Positions 1 to 7,875 are shown, numbered from the stretch's first letter. The stretch: 32,004 nt of DNA from Candidatus Moduliflexus flocculans (GCA_000739515.1 DF820456.1:281057-313060), one strand, 5' to 3'. The notes: generated by a model not told the origin, from the sequence alone. Numbers and translations: made by a program.

Positions 1-1
1 A

Positions 2-274
2 GATGTGGTCATTGAAGATAATATCACCAAAAACATCCATCGCGATCTTGACCCGGTTGTCGTGGAGTTCCGCATTGAGTCGGAACCGTCGCACGCAAAG
101 GTGTGGTTGAATGGCGAGGATATGGGATATACTCCAGTGATTTTAAATAAAGAGCCGGGTAATTATACGGTGCGAGTCACCAAGCCTGGCTATCGAAACT
201 ACGTGGAAGAAGTGCGAATACAGGAAGGGGCATTTCTTCAAGTCAAAGCTGTATTAGAAACAGAACGTCAATAA
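2..274 (+). CDS. PEGA-domain protein, C-terminal part (5' end outside window)
   Basis: The reading frame is open from the first base, so the gene starts upstream of the window. The visible 90 residues hold one PEGA domain (about residues 20-85), with the family pattern of an IESEPSHAKVWLNGEDMG strand-turn followed by a G-NYTVRVTKPGY strand. PEGA domains are small beta-sandwich modules common in surface or envelope proteins and at the ends of kinases and TPR proteins. The missing N-terminus decides the real function, so only the domain can be named. A strong hairpin at 304-335 ends the transcript before the next gene. Confidence 0.8.
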   Translation, partial: DVVIEDNITKNIHRDLDPVVVEFRIESEPSHAKVWLNGEDMGYTPVILNKEPGNYTVRVTKPGYRNYVEEVRIQEGAFLQVKAVLETERQ

Positions 275-303
275 ACATGTTGCAAGGAGAGCCGTAGAAG
301 ATC

Positions 304-347
304 GGCGCAATCCTTCTGTTTCAAAGGATTGTGCCATTTTCATTTTT
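304..347 (+). terminator. Rho-independent terminator after PEGA gene
   Basis: GGCGCAATCCTT (304-315) pairs with AAGGATTGTGCC (324-335), 12 bp with one G-T wobble, followed by a T-rich run (ATTTTCATTTTT). It separates the PEGA gene from the following lipoprotein gene. Confidence 0.75.
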
Positions 348-364
348 AGAGGAATATGTGGGGG

Positions 365-1468
365 ATGTTTACGAACTATCAAAAAAGTGTGTTTTTAAGT
401 GTTGGATTATTGATCATGATTGGGGTAACGGCCTGCGGGCCTTCGATGGAAACCCCGAAAACGCTTGATGGGACTGAGGCTGAATTGACTAAACAAGCGC
501 AAGCGTATTATGCAAAGGGAGAATATGAAAAGGCGTTAGGATATTTTTTATATATTAAAGATCATTTTCCACGCGGCAGTTCTGCGGGACTCTCCCGGTT
601 TTATGCGGGGGAATGTTATTTTGCCTTAAAGCGATATGAAGAAGCTGCGGCAGAATATACCAGTTTCCGAGATTTTTTTCCCAATGATCCGATGGCCGCA
701 GAAGCTCAGTATAAATTAGGCGTTAGCCGCTTCAAAGACGCGCTTGGGCCGGAACGAGATCAAACGGATTTGAACGAAGCTGTGGTCGAACTTCAAACCG
801 TTATTGATAAGTACCCTGACAATGCGGAGATGGTCGAAAAGGCGAAGACAAAGATTCTGGAGGTTCAGGATAAGTTAGCGGAGCATGAATATCTTGTGGC
901 TCGTTTTTACCGCATTGATGGGCGTTATGAGGCATCAAACGCCAGATTGCGCTATCTGACGGAACATTACACGCAAACTGATATTATGCCTGATGCGCTC
1001 TTGATGTTAGGCGAGAACTATCTGAAATTGAAGAATCAGGAATTCGCAAAAGAGGCTTTTTGGCGAGTGACGCAAGAATACCCGTCTTCCAAGTCAACTG
1101 AGACGGCGCGGAAACATCTTGAAAAACTTGGCGCCACGAATATTCCTGCGCCAGTTCTCACGCCAACGCCTTCTGAGATTGTTGAACCAGCCTCAACGCC
1201 AACGCCCGATGAAACCGTTGCCACCCCGCCAGCAGGAGGATTTCGCGAAGGATATGTCGTGCTTGTGCGCGAGCAGAAAATCTCGATTAACCTTATTCGC
1301 GCCGATGGAATTCGAGAAGGGATGCTGTTGGATGTATATCAGGGCGAACAATTGGTCGGCAGTATTCGCCTGACCGACGTGCAGGATGGCTTCTCTGTTG
1401 GAGAAATTATTTCTTTAGCCCCTGGCGCGAGCATCGCGGAAGATGACCGCGTCGTCGTGCGGCCATAA
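365..1468 (+). CDS. BamD/YfiO-like TPR lipoprotein with extra C-terminal beta module
   Basis: BamD is an outer-membrane lipoprotein of the BAM complex that folds beta-barrel proteins. From the ATG at 365, residues 1-24 are a lipoprotein signal with lipobox V-T-A-C (Cys24). About residues 40-255 are tandem TPRs matching the BamD pattern, including YYAKGEYEKAL, YPDNAEMVEKA and LAEHEYLVARFY (the conserved LA-hE--VA-yY element). A Pro/Thr linker (about 260-290) leads to about 75 residues (GYVVLVREQKISINLIRADG to the end) resembling the SH3-like C-terminal module of FlgT-type proteins; classical BamD ends after the TPRs. An in-frame ATG at 356 is only 2 nt from the AGAGGA box, so 365 is preferred. 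It could instead be another YfiO-family envelope lipoprotein. Confidence 0.75.
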   Translation: MFTNYQKSVFLSVGLLIMIGVTACGPSMETPKTLDGTEAELTKQAQAYYAKGEYEKALGYFLYIKDHFPRGSSAGLSRFYAGECYFALKRYEEAAAEYTSFRDFFPNDPMAAEAQYKLGVSRFKDALGPERDQTDLNEAVVELQTVIDKYPDNAEMVEKAKTKILEVQDKLAEHEYLVARFYRIDGRYEASNARLRYLTEHYTQTDIMPDALLMLGENYLKLKNQEFAKEAFWRVTQEYPSSKSTETARKHLEKLGATNIPAPVLTPTPSEIVEPASTPTPDETVATPPAGGFREGYVVLVREQKISINLIRADGIREGMLLDVYQGEQLVGSIRLTDVQDGFSVGEIISLAPGASIAEDDRVVVRP

Positions 1469-1492
1469 CTGCTCTTCTGCGATCTGAAAATA

Positions 1493-1531
1493 TGACTCGC
1501 CCTCTGTGGACAAATTATAGAGGACGAGTCA
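1493..1531 (-). terminator. Hairpin terminator at end of reverse-strand remnant
   Basis: TGACTCGCCCTCT (1493-1505) pairs with AGAGGACGAGTCA (1519-1531) with one mismatch. On the minus strand the stem is followed by ATATTTTC, so it most likely served the reverse-strand gene remnant whose stop lies at 1515. It could also stop read-through from the bamD-like gene. Confidence 0.5.
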
Positions 1532-1796
1532 GTAGAGAGAATTCGAGCCAGTATTCAAACCTGATCGGAATCGTCCACACCTTCGCCAGTCCAATGCCAT
1601 ACTGCCCATGTTCAAACATCATGGCTGACGTGTAGGTTTTTTTATTAGCATTCTCGTCGCCGTCGGTATTTCGGGTACTTTCAAAAGAATCGGATTTTTT
1701 GCTCGCGCTGAAATAATTGATGATTTTGGAGATGTTCTCTTGACATTTCTCTATGGATTCTTTATCAAAAAAATTTAGGGCGGCAAAAAATCGAAG
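1515..1796 (-). pseudogene. 5'-truncated gene remnant
   Basis: In the otherwise empty 450-bp gap, the minus strand has an uninterrupted 93-codon frame ending in TAA at 1515. Its composition looks coding: it reads KIINYFSASKKSDSF and later MFEHGQYGIGLAKVWTIP and IRFEYWLEF. Upstream the frame hits a stop (TGA at 1797-1799), and there is no ATG, GTG or TTG start before residue 50, so the 5' part has been lost. A hairpin terminator sits at its 3' end, as expected for a former gene. The family is not recognised. Confidence 0.4.
1740..1768 (+). promoter_or_regulatory. Sigma70-type promoter for caspase-like gene
   Basis: TTGACA (1740-1745), 17-nt spacer, TATCAA (1763-1768). Predicted start near 1775 gives a leader of about 150 nt before the ATG at 1923. 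It lies inside the decayed reverse-strand frame. Confidence 0.5.
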
Positions 1797-1922
1797 TCAT
1801 TAAGAAAGGAACTTGCGGGAGAAATATTGTACCAACTATTAGGAAGGAAGAGGAGAGGAAACAGAAAAACGATATGGACGGTTTTTCTGTGAATAACATG
1901 CGTTAAAAGGAAGGTGGACTTC

Positions 1923-4043
1923 ATGCGAAACACAAAAGTGCGCCTATTGATGAGCATTGTTGTAATGTTTTGCATTATGGCATCTCATTCCGCGTGGGCT
2001 GCGCCAAAATGGTATGAATATTATACTGAAGCGCAGCAAGCATCTGACAAAAATGAATGGGAACGCGCCATTGAATTCTATCTAAAAGCCATCAAGGAAG
2101 ACCCTGTTCCCGATAAAAAGAAGAGTTTTGGGATGCGGTCTATCACATATTATCCATATTTAGGCGCTGGCATGGCGTATCTTGCCATCGGCAAGATGGA
2201 AGAGGCTTTGACCTATTGCCAATTAGCGCAAGAAAAAAAAGTTGAACCGCAAAAGCCTGTGAGCGAGTGCGTTGCGATTGCGTCGAAATATGTCAAAGCC
2301 GCGCCTCAGACAGCGCCAACAGCCCCCCCAACGCCTCAGACAATCGCCGATGGTTCGCCGAGCCTCTCGCTGACATCGCCGCCGCCGGAACGCACTGATG
2401 AAAAAATCGTAGATTTTCGAGGAATCGCCAGCAGCGCCAATGGCATTAAAGAAATCAACGTCAGTGTCGAAAACTTAGGAACGACGACGATTTCGCGCTT
2501 CGAGATGACCAAACAGCAGGAGGAAAGTTTCTGGATCGGCGTTCCGCTCTATTTCGGGCAAAATAATATCACCATTGAAGCGGTTGACATGAACGCGCAG
2601 ACGACGGCTGAGCGTTTTTCAATTATCAGGAATCGTTCCGGCGAAGCGGTCGCGGCGGAAGCCACAGCAACTCCTGCGGTGAAACGGATGACCCCGACGC
2701 CGAGCCTGACTGTTAAGTCAACGCCAACGCCATTCCCGCCTGTCGCTGGAGATGATGCCACCATTCCGACGATTACGCTGACGTCGAAAATTCCCGGAAA
2801 AACTGACGCGCAGGAATTGGAAATTTCTGGCGTGGCGAACGATGCGGGGGGCATGTCTGTCGTGCGCATCTCTTCTGGACGCGCTGATGCGAAAGGTTTG
2901 ATTCTTTCCTCGGCAGAATCCTCGGCAAAGGACGAACAGCAGACGCAGTTATCGTTTCAACAATCAATCTCCTTAGAGCCTGGCGCGAATCTTGTGAAGA
3001 TCGAAGCCATTGATGTGCAGGGCAATGTCGCCACGCGGGAAATGACGATTGTGCGAACGGAGGCTTCCGGCGGAACAACTGAAATAGCGGCGTCGAATAT
3101 TTCTGGACAACGTTATGCGGTCATTATCGGGATTAGCGTTTATCAGGATGAACGGCTGAATTTGCGCTATACCGTGAATGATGCGCAAGGATTGTTTGAC
3201 GTGCTGACTGACCCGATGTATGGCGCCATTCCGAAAGAAAACGTCCAGTTGTTACTCAGCGAACAGGCGACAACCGCCAATATCAAAAAGGCGCTGAATG
3301 GCTTGCGGCGGAAATCCACTCCGGATGACACCGTGATTATTTATTATTCGGGACACGGTGCGCAGGAAGAAGATCAAACCTATTGGGTCACGTATGACGC
3401 AGATATTGATGATTTGCTGTCAACCGCGTTGAATAGCAACGATATCAGGGACATGTTAGATCGCATTTCCTCAAAACAACTGATCACCTTTCTTGATTCC
3501 TGTTACAGCGCGGCAACGGTGAAACGAACCCATCAAAGCCGGAGCGTGCCGACGGAAGTTCCCTGGGAGAAATTCACTGGCGAAGGGCGCGTGATGATCA
3601 GCGCATCGAACGGAAAAGAACTGTCATTGGAATTAGATGAATACAGGCATGGTGTCTTTACGTATTATTTGCTGGAAGGCTTGAAAGGGAAGGCGGATCT
3701 CAATCAAGACGGCTATGTGGAAGTGGAAGAAATCTGGGATTTTGTCAAACGCCAGGTTCAGGACAAGGCGCGAGCGGAAGGGAATAAGCAGACGCCGATG
3801 CTGCAAGGCGAGCTTTCTGCGGGGATTGCGTTGACGATGAATGCCGAAGCGTTTAAGAAAAAGACCGTCGAAACGCAGATTCAGCAATTAGAGCAACTCT
3901 TTTACGACGGGAAAATTGATGCGACGAAGTTTGATTGTGCGGTACGCATGCTGTCTGACGGCAAAAGTAATCGCGCGCTGGAGTCGTTATTAAAAGGAGA
4001 CTTAAGCCCACAAACGTTCAACCAGACATTTCGATGCGAATAA
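1923..4043 (+). CDS. Exported TPR / Ig-like / caspase-like (C14) protein
   Basis: Predicted exported cysteine peptidase of the caspase/metacaspase clan. From the ATG at 1923 (AAGGAAGG box 8 nt upstream; the GTG at 1914 overlaps that box): signal peptide 1-26 (SAWA|AP); TPR-like helices about 30-125; two bacterial Ig-like domains about 145-240 and 280-380, each ending in an NNITIEAVDMN or ANLVKIEAIDVQGN strand and separated by Pro/Thr linkers; and a C14 domain about 395-625. Both catalytic residues are present: His478 in YYSGHGA and Cys527 in FLDSCYS. At about 590-602 an EF-hand/dockerin-like loop, DLNQDGYVEVEE, could bind calcium. The last 65 residues are helical, with two Cys. C14 enzymes of this type usually cleave after Arg/Lys; the substrate is unknown. 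Single-gene unit ending in a bidirectional hairpin. Confidence 0.85.
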   Translation: MRNTKVRLLMSIVVMFCIMASHSAWAAPKWYEYYTEAQQASDKNEWERAIEFYLKAIKEDPVPDKKKSFGMRSITYYPYLGAGMAYLAIGKMEEALTYCQLAQEKKVEPQKPVSECVAIASKYVKAAPQTAPTAPPTPQTIADGSPSLSLTSPPPERTDEKIVDFRGIASSANGIKEINVSVENLGTTTISRFEMTKQQEESFWIGVPLYFGQNNITIEAVDMNAQTTAERFSIIRNRSGEAVAAEATATPAVKRMTPTPSLTVKSTPTPFPPVAGDDATIPTITLTSKIPGKTDAQELEISGVANDAGGMSVVRISSGRADAKGLILSSAESSAKDEQQTQLSFQQSISLEPGANLVKIEAIDVQGNVATREMTIVRTEASGGTTEIAASNISGQRYAVIIGISVYQDERLNLRYTVNDAQGLFDVLTDPMYGAIPKENVQLLLSEQATTANIKKALNGLRRKSTPDDTVIIYYSGHGAQEEDQTYWVTYDADIDDLLSTALNSNDIRDMLDRISSKQLITFLDSCYSAATVKRTHQSRSVPTEVPWEKFTGEGRVMISASNGKELSLELDEYRHGVFTYYLLEGLKGKADLNQDGYVEVEEIWDFVKRQVQDKARAEGNKQTPMLQGELSAGIALTMNAEAFKKKTVETQIQQLEQLFYDGKIDATKFDCAVRMLSDGKSNRALESLLKGDLSPQTFNQTFRCE

Positions 4044-4050
4044 AAAAGAA

Positions 4051-4077
4051 GCCCGGCGCAGAAAATTTTGGCCGGGC
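4051..4077. terminator. Bidirectional terminator between convergent genes
   Basis: GCCCGGC (4051-4057) pairs with GCCGGGC (4071-4077). The minus-strand continuation is TTCTTTTTTATT, a good U-tract for the lipoprotein gene; the plus side has only ATTT. It serves the 3' ends of both neighbouring genes. Confidence 0.75.
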
Positions 4078-4097
4078 ATTTCACATCAGGGAAAAAA

Positions 4098-5372
4098 TTA
4101 CTCTTGAAACGCAAGGAAATTTCCTAATTCGAAATCGGCAATCTTTTTTCCGTCCTCGCTGCCAGAGCAGAGATAGCCATTTTCTCCTTTAAATTCCCAA
4201 TCCACTTCAACGTTTTGTTCAAAAACCACATCATTCGTTTTCCCGACAACCCCTGAAGAAATTCGCACATCTTTTGCGCTGCTTTGGGAGAGGTCTCCAT
4301 AAAAGTGCGCGAGATAATAGACACCCTTTTCCTCGGATTCAATAGAAAATTCATCGGAAGCGTCTCGATGAACTTCGGCAGGGATGTTCACCACCATATT
4401 CAGATTGTTTGAAGAAATATTCAACCGAGTTTTCAGATGCAGAAGATCTAAAATTTGCGTCGAGCCATTAAAGACGACTAAGGCCCACCCATCTACATAA
4501 TCTACTGATTTGATCAAATCTCGTTCGACATGAGCATAATTACCAATCGTAAACTCTCCTGTGAGGGTGGCGTTTTTGTCACCAGACTTGCGACAGGAAA
4601 TCGCTTTGGTCTGGATGGTCTCAACTGATCGCTCAAGCAGCGCGGAATTCGTGCCGCGCGGAAAGTTCCAGAATTTCGAATGGATCAATTGCTCGTAAGT
4701 CAACTGATTGATCTCTGGCGTTGGAGTCGGCGTGATCAGGCTATCCGGTTTTGGCGTTGGAGTCGGCGTTGTTGTTCCAGAAGCATTGCTGCTCATTGCG
4801 GTCACTGTCAATAACGCTTCCCCGCGCTTGCTGAACGCGTAAACCTGAACATACAACATGGAATCATCAACCGTAAGCAATAACTCTTCATCGCTGTTTC
4901 CTGATCGCGAACTACGCCCATTTTTTAATTCTTTAAGCGACGAATCATAGGCAATCAAATCAAAATCGCTTTCGCTCGACATATCAGTCAGCGTGATCTT
5001 GAGCTTCGTTGACCCGGAAGGAAGTTTGATGGTAAACCAGTCAACGTCTCCGGCACAATCCATCACGACCCGCAAAGCGCTGCCATCAAGATTTAATGTC
5101 CGCAGGTTTTTATCGGTCGGACTATCCGCATAATTATCACAACTGCTCGAATTCGATGGGATCGGCGTTTCGCTTTTGTCCGTTGTTGGCGTGGTCGTGA
5201 TTGTTGGTTTCGGCGAGGATTGAGCAGTGGGCGTCTCATCTAAAGCCGGACTTGTCGGGTTGTCCGTCACGCCTTTGCACCCAGCGAAACTTAGAAACAG
5301 CGCACAAATCCCATACAGGAAAATTTTTTCTGTTGATGTGAATACATCCGACAATTTTGTCTGTGTCCTCAT
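4098..5372 (-). CDS. PPC-domain lipoprotein with Thr/Pro linkers
   Basis: Predicted lipoprotein of 424 residues. The signal sequence ends in lipobox S-F-A-G-C (Cys32). A Ser/Thr/Pro-rich spacer follows (about 35-78), then a domain at about 78-195 resembling the pre-peptidase C-terminal (PPC) fold: DNYADSPTDK, GDVDWFTIKLPSGS and SDFDLIAYDSS are the usual landmarks. A second TPTPTP linker (about 198-222) leads to a 200-residue C-terminal domain that I do not recognise. PPC domains are beta-sandwich modules of secreted proteins. No good ribosome-binding site precedes the ATG at 5372. A promoter overlapped by a dyad lies at 5483-5521. Confidence 0.7.
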   Translation of the reverse strand: MRTQTKLSDVFTSTEKIFLYGICALFLSFAGCKGVTDNPTSPALDETPTAQSSPKPTITTTPTTDKSETPIPSNSSSCDNYADSPTDKNLRTLNLDGSALRVVMDCAGDVDWFTIKLPSGSTKLKITLTDMSSESDFDLIAYDSSLKELKNGRSSRSGNSDEELLLTVDDSMLYVQVYAFSKRGEALLTVTAMSSNASGTTTPTPTPKPDSLITPTPTPEINQLTYEQLIHSKFWNFPRGTNSALLERSVETIQTKAISCRKSGDKNATLTGEFTIGNYAHVERDLIKSVDYVDGWALVVFNGSTQILDLLHLKTRLNISSNNLNMVVNIPAEVHRDASDEFSIESEEKGVYYLAHFYGDLSQSSAKDVRISSGVVGKTNDVVFEQNVEVDWEFKGENGYLCSGSEDGKKIADFELGNFLAFQE

Positions 5373-5482
5373 TATTATTCAACGGACATTACCTAAAAAA
5401 AGGAGCGTTCACTGGAATCGCGTTATTTTTAAGGATGCCCCGCATATTTTTTAAAATTGTCAAAACGTCATTTTGTGTAAAT

Positions 5483-5521
5483 ACAGAACACAATTAAAAT
5501 CTGTTCTGTAAAATTTGTCAA
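5483..5521 (-). promoter_or_regulatory. Promoter with overlapping operator-like dyad
   Basis: On the minus strand: TTGACA (5516-5521), 17-nt spacer, TTTAAT (5493-5498), about 115 nt upstream of the PPC lipoprotein start. A perfect 8-bp dyad, ACAGAACA (5483-5490) and TGTTCTGT (5502-5509) separated by 11 nt, is centred on the -10 box. That is the layout of a repressor site. The regulator is unknown. Confidence 0.5.
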
Positions 5522-5654
5522 GAGCTAATGCACATTCATAACAAGTAATTCCTGGTAATGCCAATTGTGTTTGAAAAGAGCATACATCCTGTAGAGACAT
5601 GCGGCTCTCTCATCATGAGATACAGCGTTATTCACTTGCATTGAACGGGACGAA

Positions 5655-5687
5655 ACCTGTCAGACACCTTAAAAGTGTCTGACAGGT
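5655..5687. repeat. Perfect 13-bp palindromic repeat
   Basis: ACCTGTCAGACAC (5655-5667) and GTGTCTGACAGGT (5675-5687) flank a 7-nt loop. There is no T-run on either side, so it is more likely a dispersed palindromic element than a terminator. The rest of 5373-5920 holds only the reverse-strand promoter and the mazG control region; the small frames there look non-coding. Confidence 0.6.
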
Positions 5688-5862
5688 CATAATGCTGTAA
5701 ATACGATCATTCCTGTTTTCAGCCGAAACGGCGTTTCGTCCGATGCATATATGATCGTTTTAACGACAATCGGTATAATTTCCGAAAAAGAAGCTTGACA
5801 AGAAGCGCATCTCAAAAATGACATTTCTGTATGAATATACTCCGTCTCTGGAAAAATGTTAT

Positions 5863-5904
5863 GACACAAAAAACTTTGACAATTGTGTCCTTGAATGGAT
5901 GAAA
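5863..5904 (+). promoter_or_regulatory. Possible mazG promoter with dyad
   Basis: TTGACA at 5876-5881 lies inside a 7-bp dyad, GACACAA (5863-5869) and TTGTGTC (5883-5889). A poor -10 (ATGAAA, 5899-5904) follows at 17 nt. A second TTGACA is at 5795. The assignment is tentative. Confidence 0.25.
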
Positions 5905-5920
5905 AGAGTGAGAGAACATT

Positions 5921-6715
5921 ATGATAAATATGCCAATAAATCATGAGAAAGTCACGCTTGAGGATTTGATAGACTTAATGGCGACGTTGCGAAGCGAACA
6001 CGGTTGTCCCTGGGATCGGAAACAAACCAAAGATACGTTGAAACCATTTGTGATTGAAGAAGCCTATGAGGTGCTTGAAGCCGTAGATGAAGGGCGTCAC
6101 GAGAATTTGAGAGAAGAATTGGGGGATTTACTCTTCCAAATCGTATTTTACGCACAATTGCTGAGAGAGGAAGGGAAGGGCGATTTATATGATATTATGG
6201 AAAGCATTTATACAAAAATGGTGCGGAGGCATCCGCACGTATTCGGAAACGTCAAAGTAAAAAACGCGGAAGAGGTTCTGGTAAATTGGGAACAAATCAA
6301 GCAAACTGAAAAAAAAGTGGAACGAACCTCTGTCCTGGATGGCGTACCGAAGGAACTCCCTTCATTGCTTCGAGCGCATCGCCTGCAATCAAAGGCATCT
6401 CATGTCGGCTTCGAATGGGAAAATTTTCAACAGATTTTAGAAAAACTTGATGAGGAATTTTCCGAACTTCGCCAGGCTTACAAGCATGGGAATATTGATG
6501 AGATCGAAGACGAATTCGGCGATTTGCTGTTTGTGTTGGTGAGTATTTCTCGGTTTTTGAAAGTGAATCCAGAAAACGCTCTGCGCAAAGCGATCAGTAA
6601 GTTTACCCAGCGGTTTACGTTTATTGAGAATGCGTTGAAAAATGCTGGAAAAGAGTGGAAAGAGACCTCGCCGGAAGAAATGGATCAGCTCTGGAATGAA
6701 GCAAAAAGGCAATAG
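5921..6715 (+). CDS. mazG: Nucleoside triphosphate pyrophosphohydrolase MazG
   Basis: Cytoplasmic house-cleaning enzyme that hydrolyses (d)NTPs to NMP and pyrophosphate with Mg2+. The 264 residues match the E. coli-type two-domain length. The first MazG domain (about 10-115) has GCPWDRKQT, EEAYEVLEAVDE and EELGDLLFQIVFYA, giving the metal-binding ExxE and ExxD pairs. The second (about 150-255) has EEFSELRQA and EDEFGDLLFVLV and ends with the typical WNEAKRQ. An in-frame ATG four codons in (5933) is also possible; the upstream AGAGAG box is weak and does not decide. Single gene, convergent with the cyclophilin gene. Confidence 0.95.
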   Translation: MINMPINHEKVTLEDLIDLMATLRSEHGCPWDRKQTKDTLKPFVIEEAYEVLEAVDEGRHENLREELGDLLFQIVFYAQLLREEGKGDLYDIMESIYTKMVRRHPHVFGNVKVKNAEEVLVNWEQIKQTEKKVERTSVLDGVPKELPSLLRAHRLQSKASHVGFEWENFQQILEKLDEEFSELRQAYKHGNIDEIEDEFGDLLFVLVSISRFLKVNPENALRKAISKFTQRFTFIENALKNAGKEWKETSPEEMDQLWNEAKRQ

Positions 6716-6727
6716 GAGTGAGCTTTT

Positions 6728-6757
6728 GCGCCCGATACGAATGCGCGGATCGGGCGC
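6728..6757. terminator. GC-rich hairpin between mazG and cyclophilin gene
   Basis: GCGCCCGAT (6728-6736) and ATCGGGCGC (6749-6757), a perfect 9-bp stem in a 56-bp convergent gap. Neither side has a clear U-tract, so the terminator role is inferred from position. Confidence 0.4.
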
Positions 6758-6771
6758 GAACGAGAATCGGC

Positions 6772-7350
6772 TTATTTTTCTTCAATCACAGCATGTTCGA
6801 TAATGACTGGCTCGACTGGTACATCTTGATAGCCGCCTCGATTTGTGGTGGCGGCATTTTCGATTTTCTTTACAGTCTCCATCCCTTCAACCACTTTGCC
6901 AAACACACAATATCCCCAACCTTGAGGCGTTTTGCTTTTGAAATTCAGATAAGCGTTGTTCACGGTATTAATAAAGAATTGACTGGACGCAGAATTCGGA
7001 TCATTTGTGCGCGCCATTGCGATGGTCCCTTCGTCGTTTTTCAGCCCGTTATCAGCTTCATTGGCAATCGGCGTTTTGGTCGCTTTTTGTTTCATGTCAG
7101 GCGTAAAACCGCCGCCCTGAATCATAAAATCTTTGATGACGCGATGAAAGATCACGCCATCATAAAAACCATCGCGAACATAGCTGAGAAAATTTTCAGT
7201 CGTTTTCGGGGCAGCCTGCGCATTGAGTTCCAGTACAATATCGCCTTGATTGGTGGTCAATTTGACTCGCGGAGCTTTTGTCTCTGCCCAGGATAATTTG
7301 TTGATTCCACAGATAATCGTCACAATTCCAAACAAAATAAGATATTTCAC
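6772..7350 (-). CDS. Exported cyclophilin-type peptidyl-prolyl isomerase
   Basis: Catalyses cis-trans isomerisation of Xaa-Pro bonds, here probably in the periplasm. It has 192 residues. Residues 1-22 form a signal peptide (SWA|E). The cyclophilin domain follows, with FHRVIKDFMIQGG (catalytic Arg70), SSQFFIN and a GYCVFGKVVEGM strand. The start is a GTG at 7350, supported by an AGGAGG box 6 nt upstream; there is no ATG near it. Resembles PpiA/PpiB of Gram-negative bacteria. The cold-shock gene upstream on the same strand has its own terminator in between, so this gene is probably transcribed separately. Confidence 0.93.
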   Translation of the reverse strand: MKYLILFGIVTIICGINKLSWAETKAPRVKLTTNQGDIVLELNAQAAPKTTENFLSYVRDGFYDGVIFHRVIKDFMIQGGGFTPDMKQKATKTPIANEADNGLKNDEGTIAMARTNDPNSASSQFFINTVNNAYLNFKSKTPQGWGYCVFGKVVEGMETVKKIENAATTNRGGYQDVPVEPVIIEHAVIEEK

Positions 7351-7369
7351 GAATTCCTCCTGTTGAAAG

Positions 7370-7408
7370 AAAAAAGCATCTCCTAAACAGATTGTTTATG
7401 AGATGCTT
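7370..7408 (-). terminator. Terminator of the cold-shock gene
   Basis: AAGCATCTC (7374-7382) pairs with GAGATGCTT (7400-7408), and the inner TAAACA/TGTTTA pairing extends the stem. On the minus strand a TTTTCTTTC tract follows. It lies 20 nt after the cold-shock stop codon and just before the cyclophilin start. Confidence 0.8.
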
Positions 7409-7428
7409 CCATTGAGCAAATCACGCAC

Positions 7429-7641
7429 TTATTTGGCGCTTTTCACCTTTACCACATTTTTCGCTGCCGGCCCTTTTTGTCCTTCTCCAATTTCAAATGT
7501 GACTTCATCGCCTTCCGCTAAACTTTTGAAGCCGTTGCCCGTGATAGAGGAGTAATGAACGAATAAATCTTCTCCATTCTCCTGTTCGATAAAACCATAA
7601 CCTTTCTGATCGCTAAACCATTTTACAACGCCCTTTGCCAA
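7429..7641 (-). CDS. CspA-family cold-shock protein
   Basis: Small OB-fold protein of 70 residues that binds single-stranded RNA/DNA and acts as an RNA chaperone. Both nucleic-acid-binding motifs are intact: RNP1 KGYGFI (residues 13-18) and RNP2 LFVHYSSI (about 26-33). The start codon is TTG at 7641, placed by a CAGGAG box 9 nt upstream; the usual MAKGxVKWF N-terminus follows directly. It has its own promoter with a leader of about 200 nt and its own terminator. Long leaders are known to control cspA-type mRNAs by temperature. Confidence 0.95.
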   Translation of the reverse strand: MAKGVVKWFSDQKGYGFIEQENGEDLFVHYSSITGNGFKSLAEGDEVTFEIGEGQKGPAAKNVVKVKSAK

Positions 7642-7845
7642 AACCTGAATCTCCTGCTTACCAGGTGAACAGAGTTACTTTTGTCGCGCGCTTTTTGACA
7701 AATCATCTGCTGAAGATCCTCGCTAAAACGTATCCAACAACCGCAATCTTATTCACATGGCTATGAATGTTACTAATCCTGACACACTACATTTCATGAA
7801 TCGCTCTGAAAATAAGCTCTTCTCAGAATGATCCTACAAATAAGA

Positions 7846-7875
7846 AACATACGAAACAATCAGGAGAGATGTCAA
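7846..7875 (-). promoter_or_regulatory. Promoter of the cold-shock gene
   Basis: Minus strand: TTGACA (7870-7875), 18-nt spacer, TATGTT (7846-7851). Expected start near 7839, which leaves an untranslated leader of about 198 nt before the TTG at 7641. Confidence 0.55.

Noticed and set aside
1923..4043. Caspase gene as part of a phage-defence system
   Set aside because: It has a signal peptide, envelope-type domains and no defence-type neighbours, so an envelope role is more likely.
5687..5944. 85-codon minus-strand frame overlapping the mazG start
   Set aside because: No ribosome-binding site, no recognisable features, and it crosses the mazG control region.
6718..7296. 192-codon plus-strand frame
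   Set aside because: Antisense to the clear cyclophilin gene; low-quality translation.
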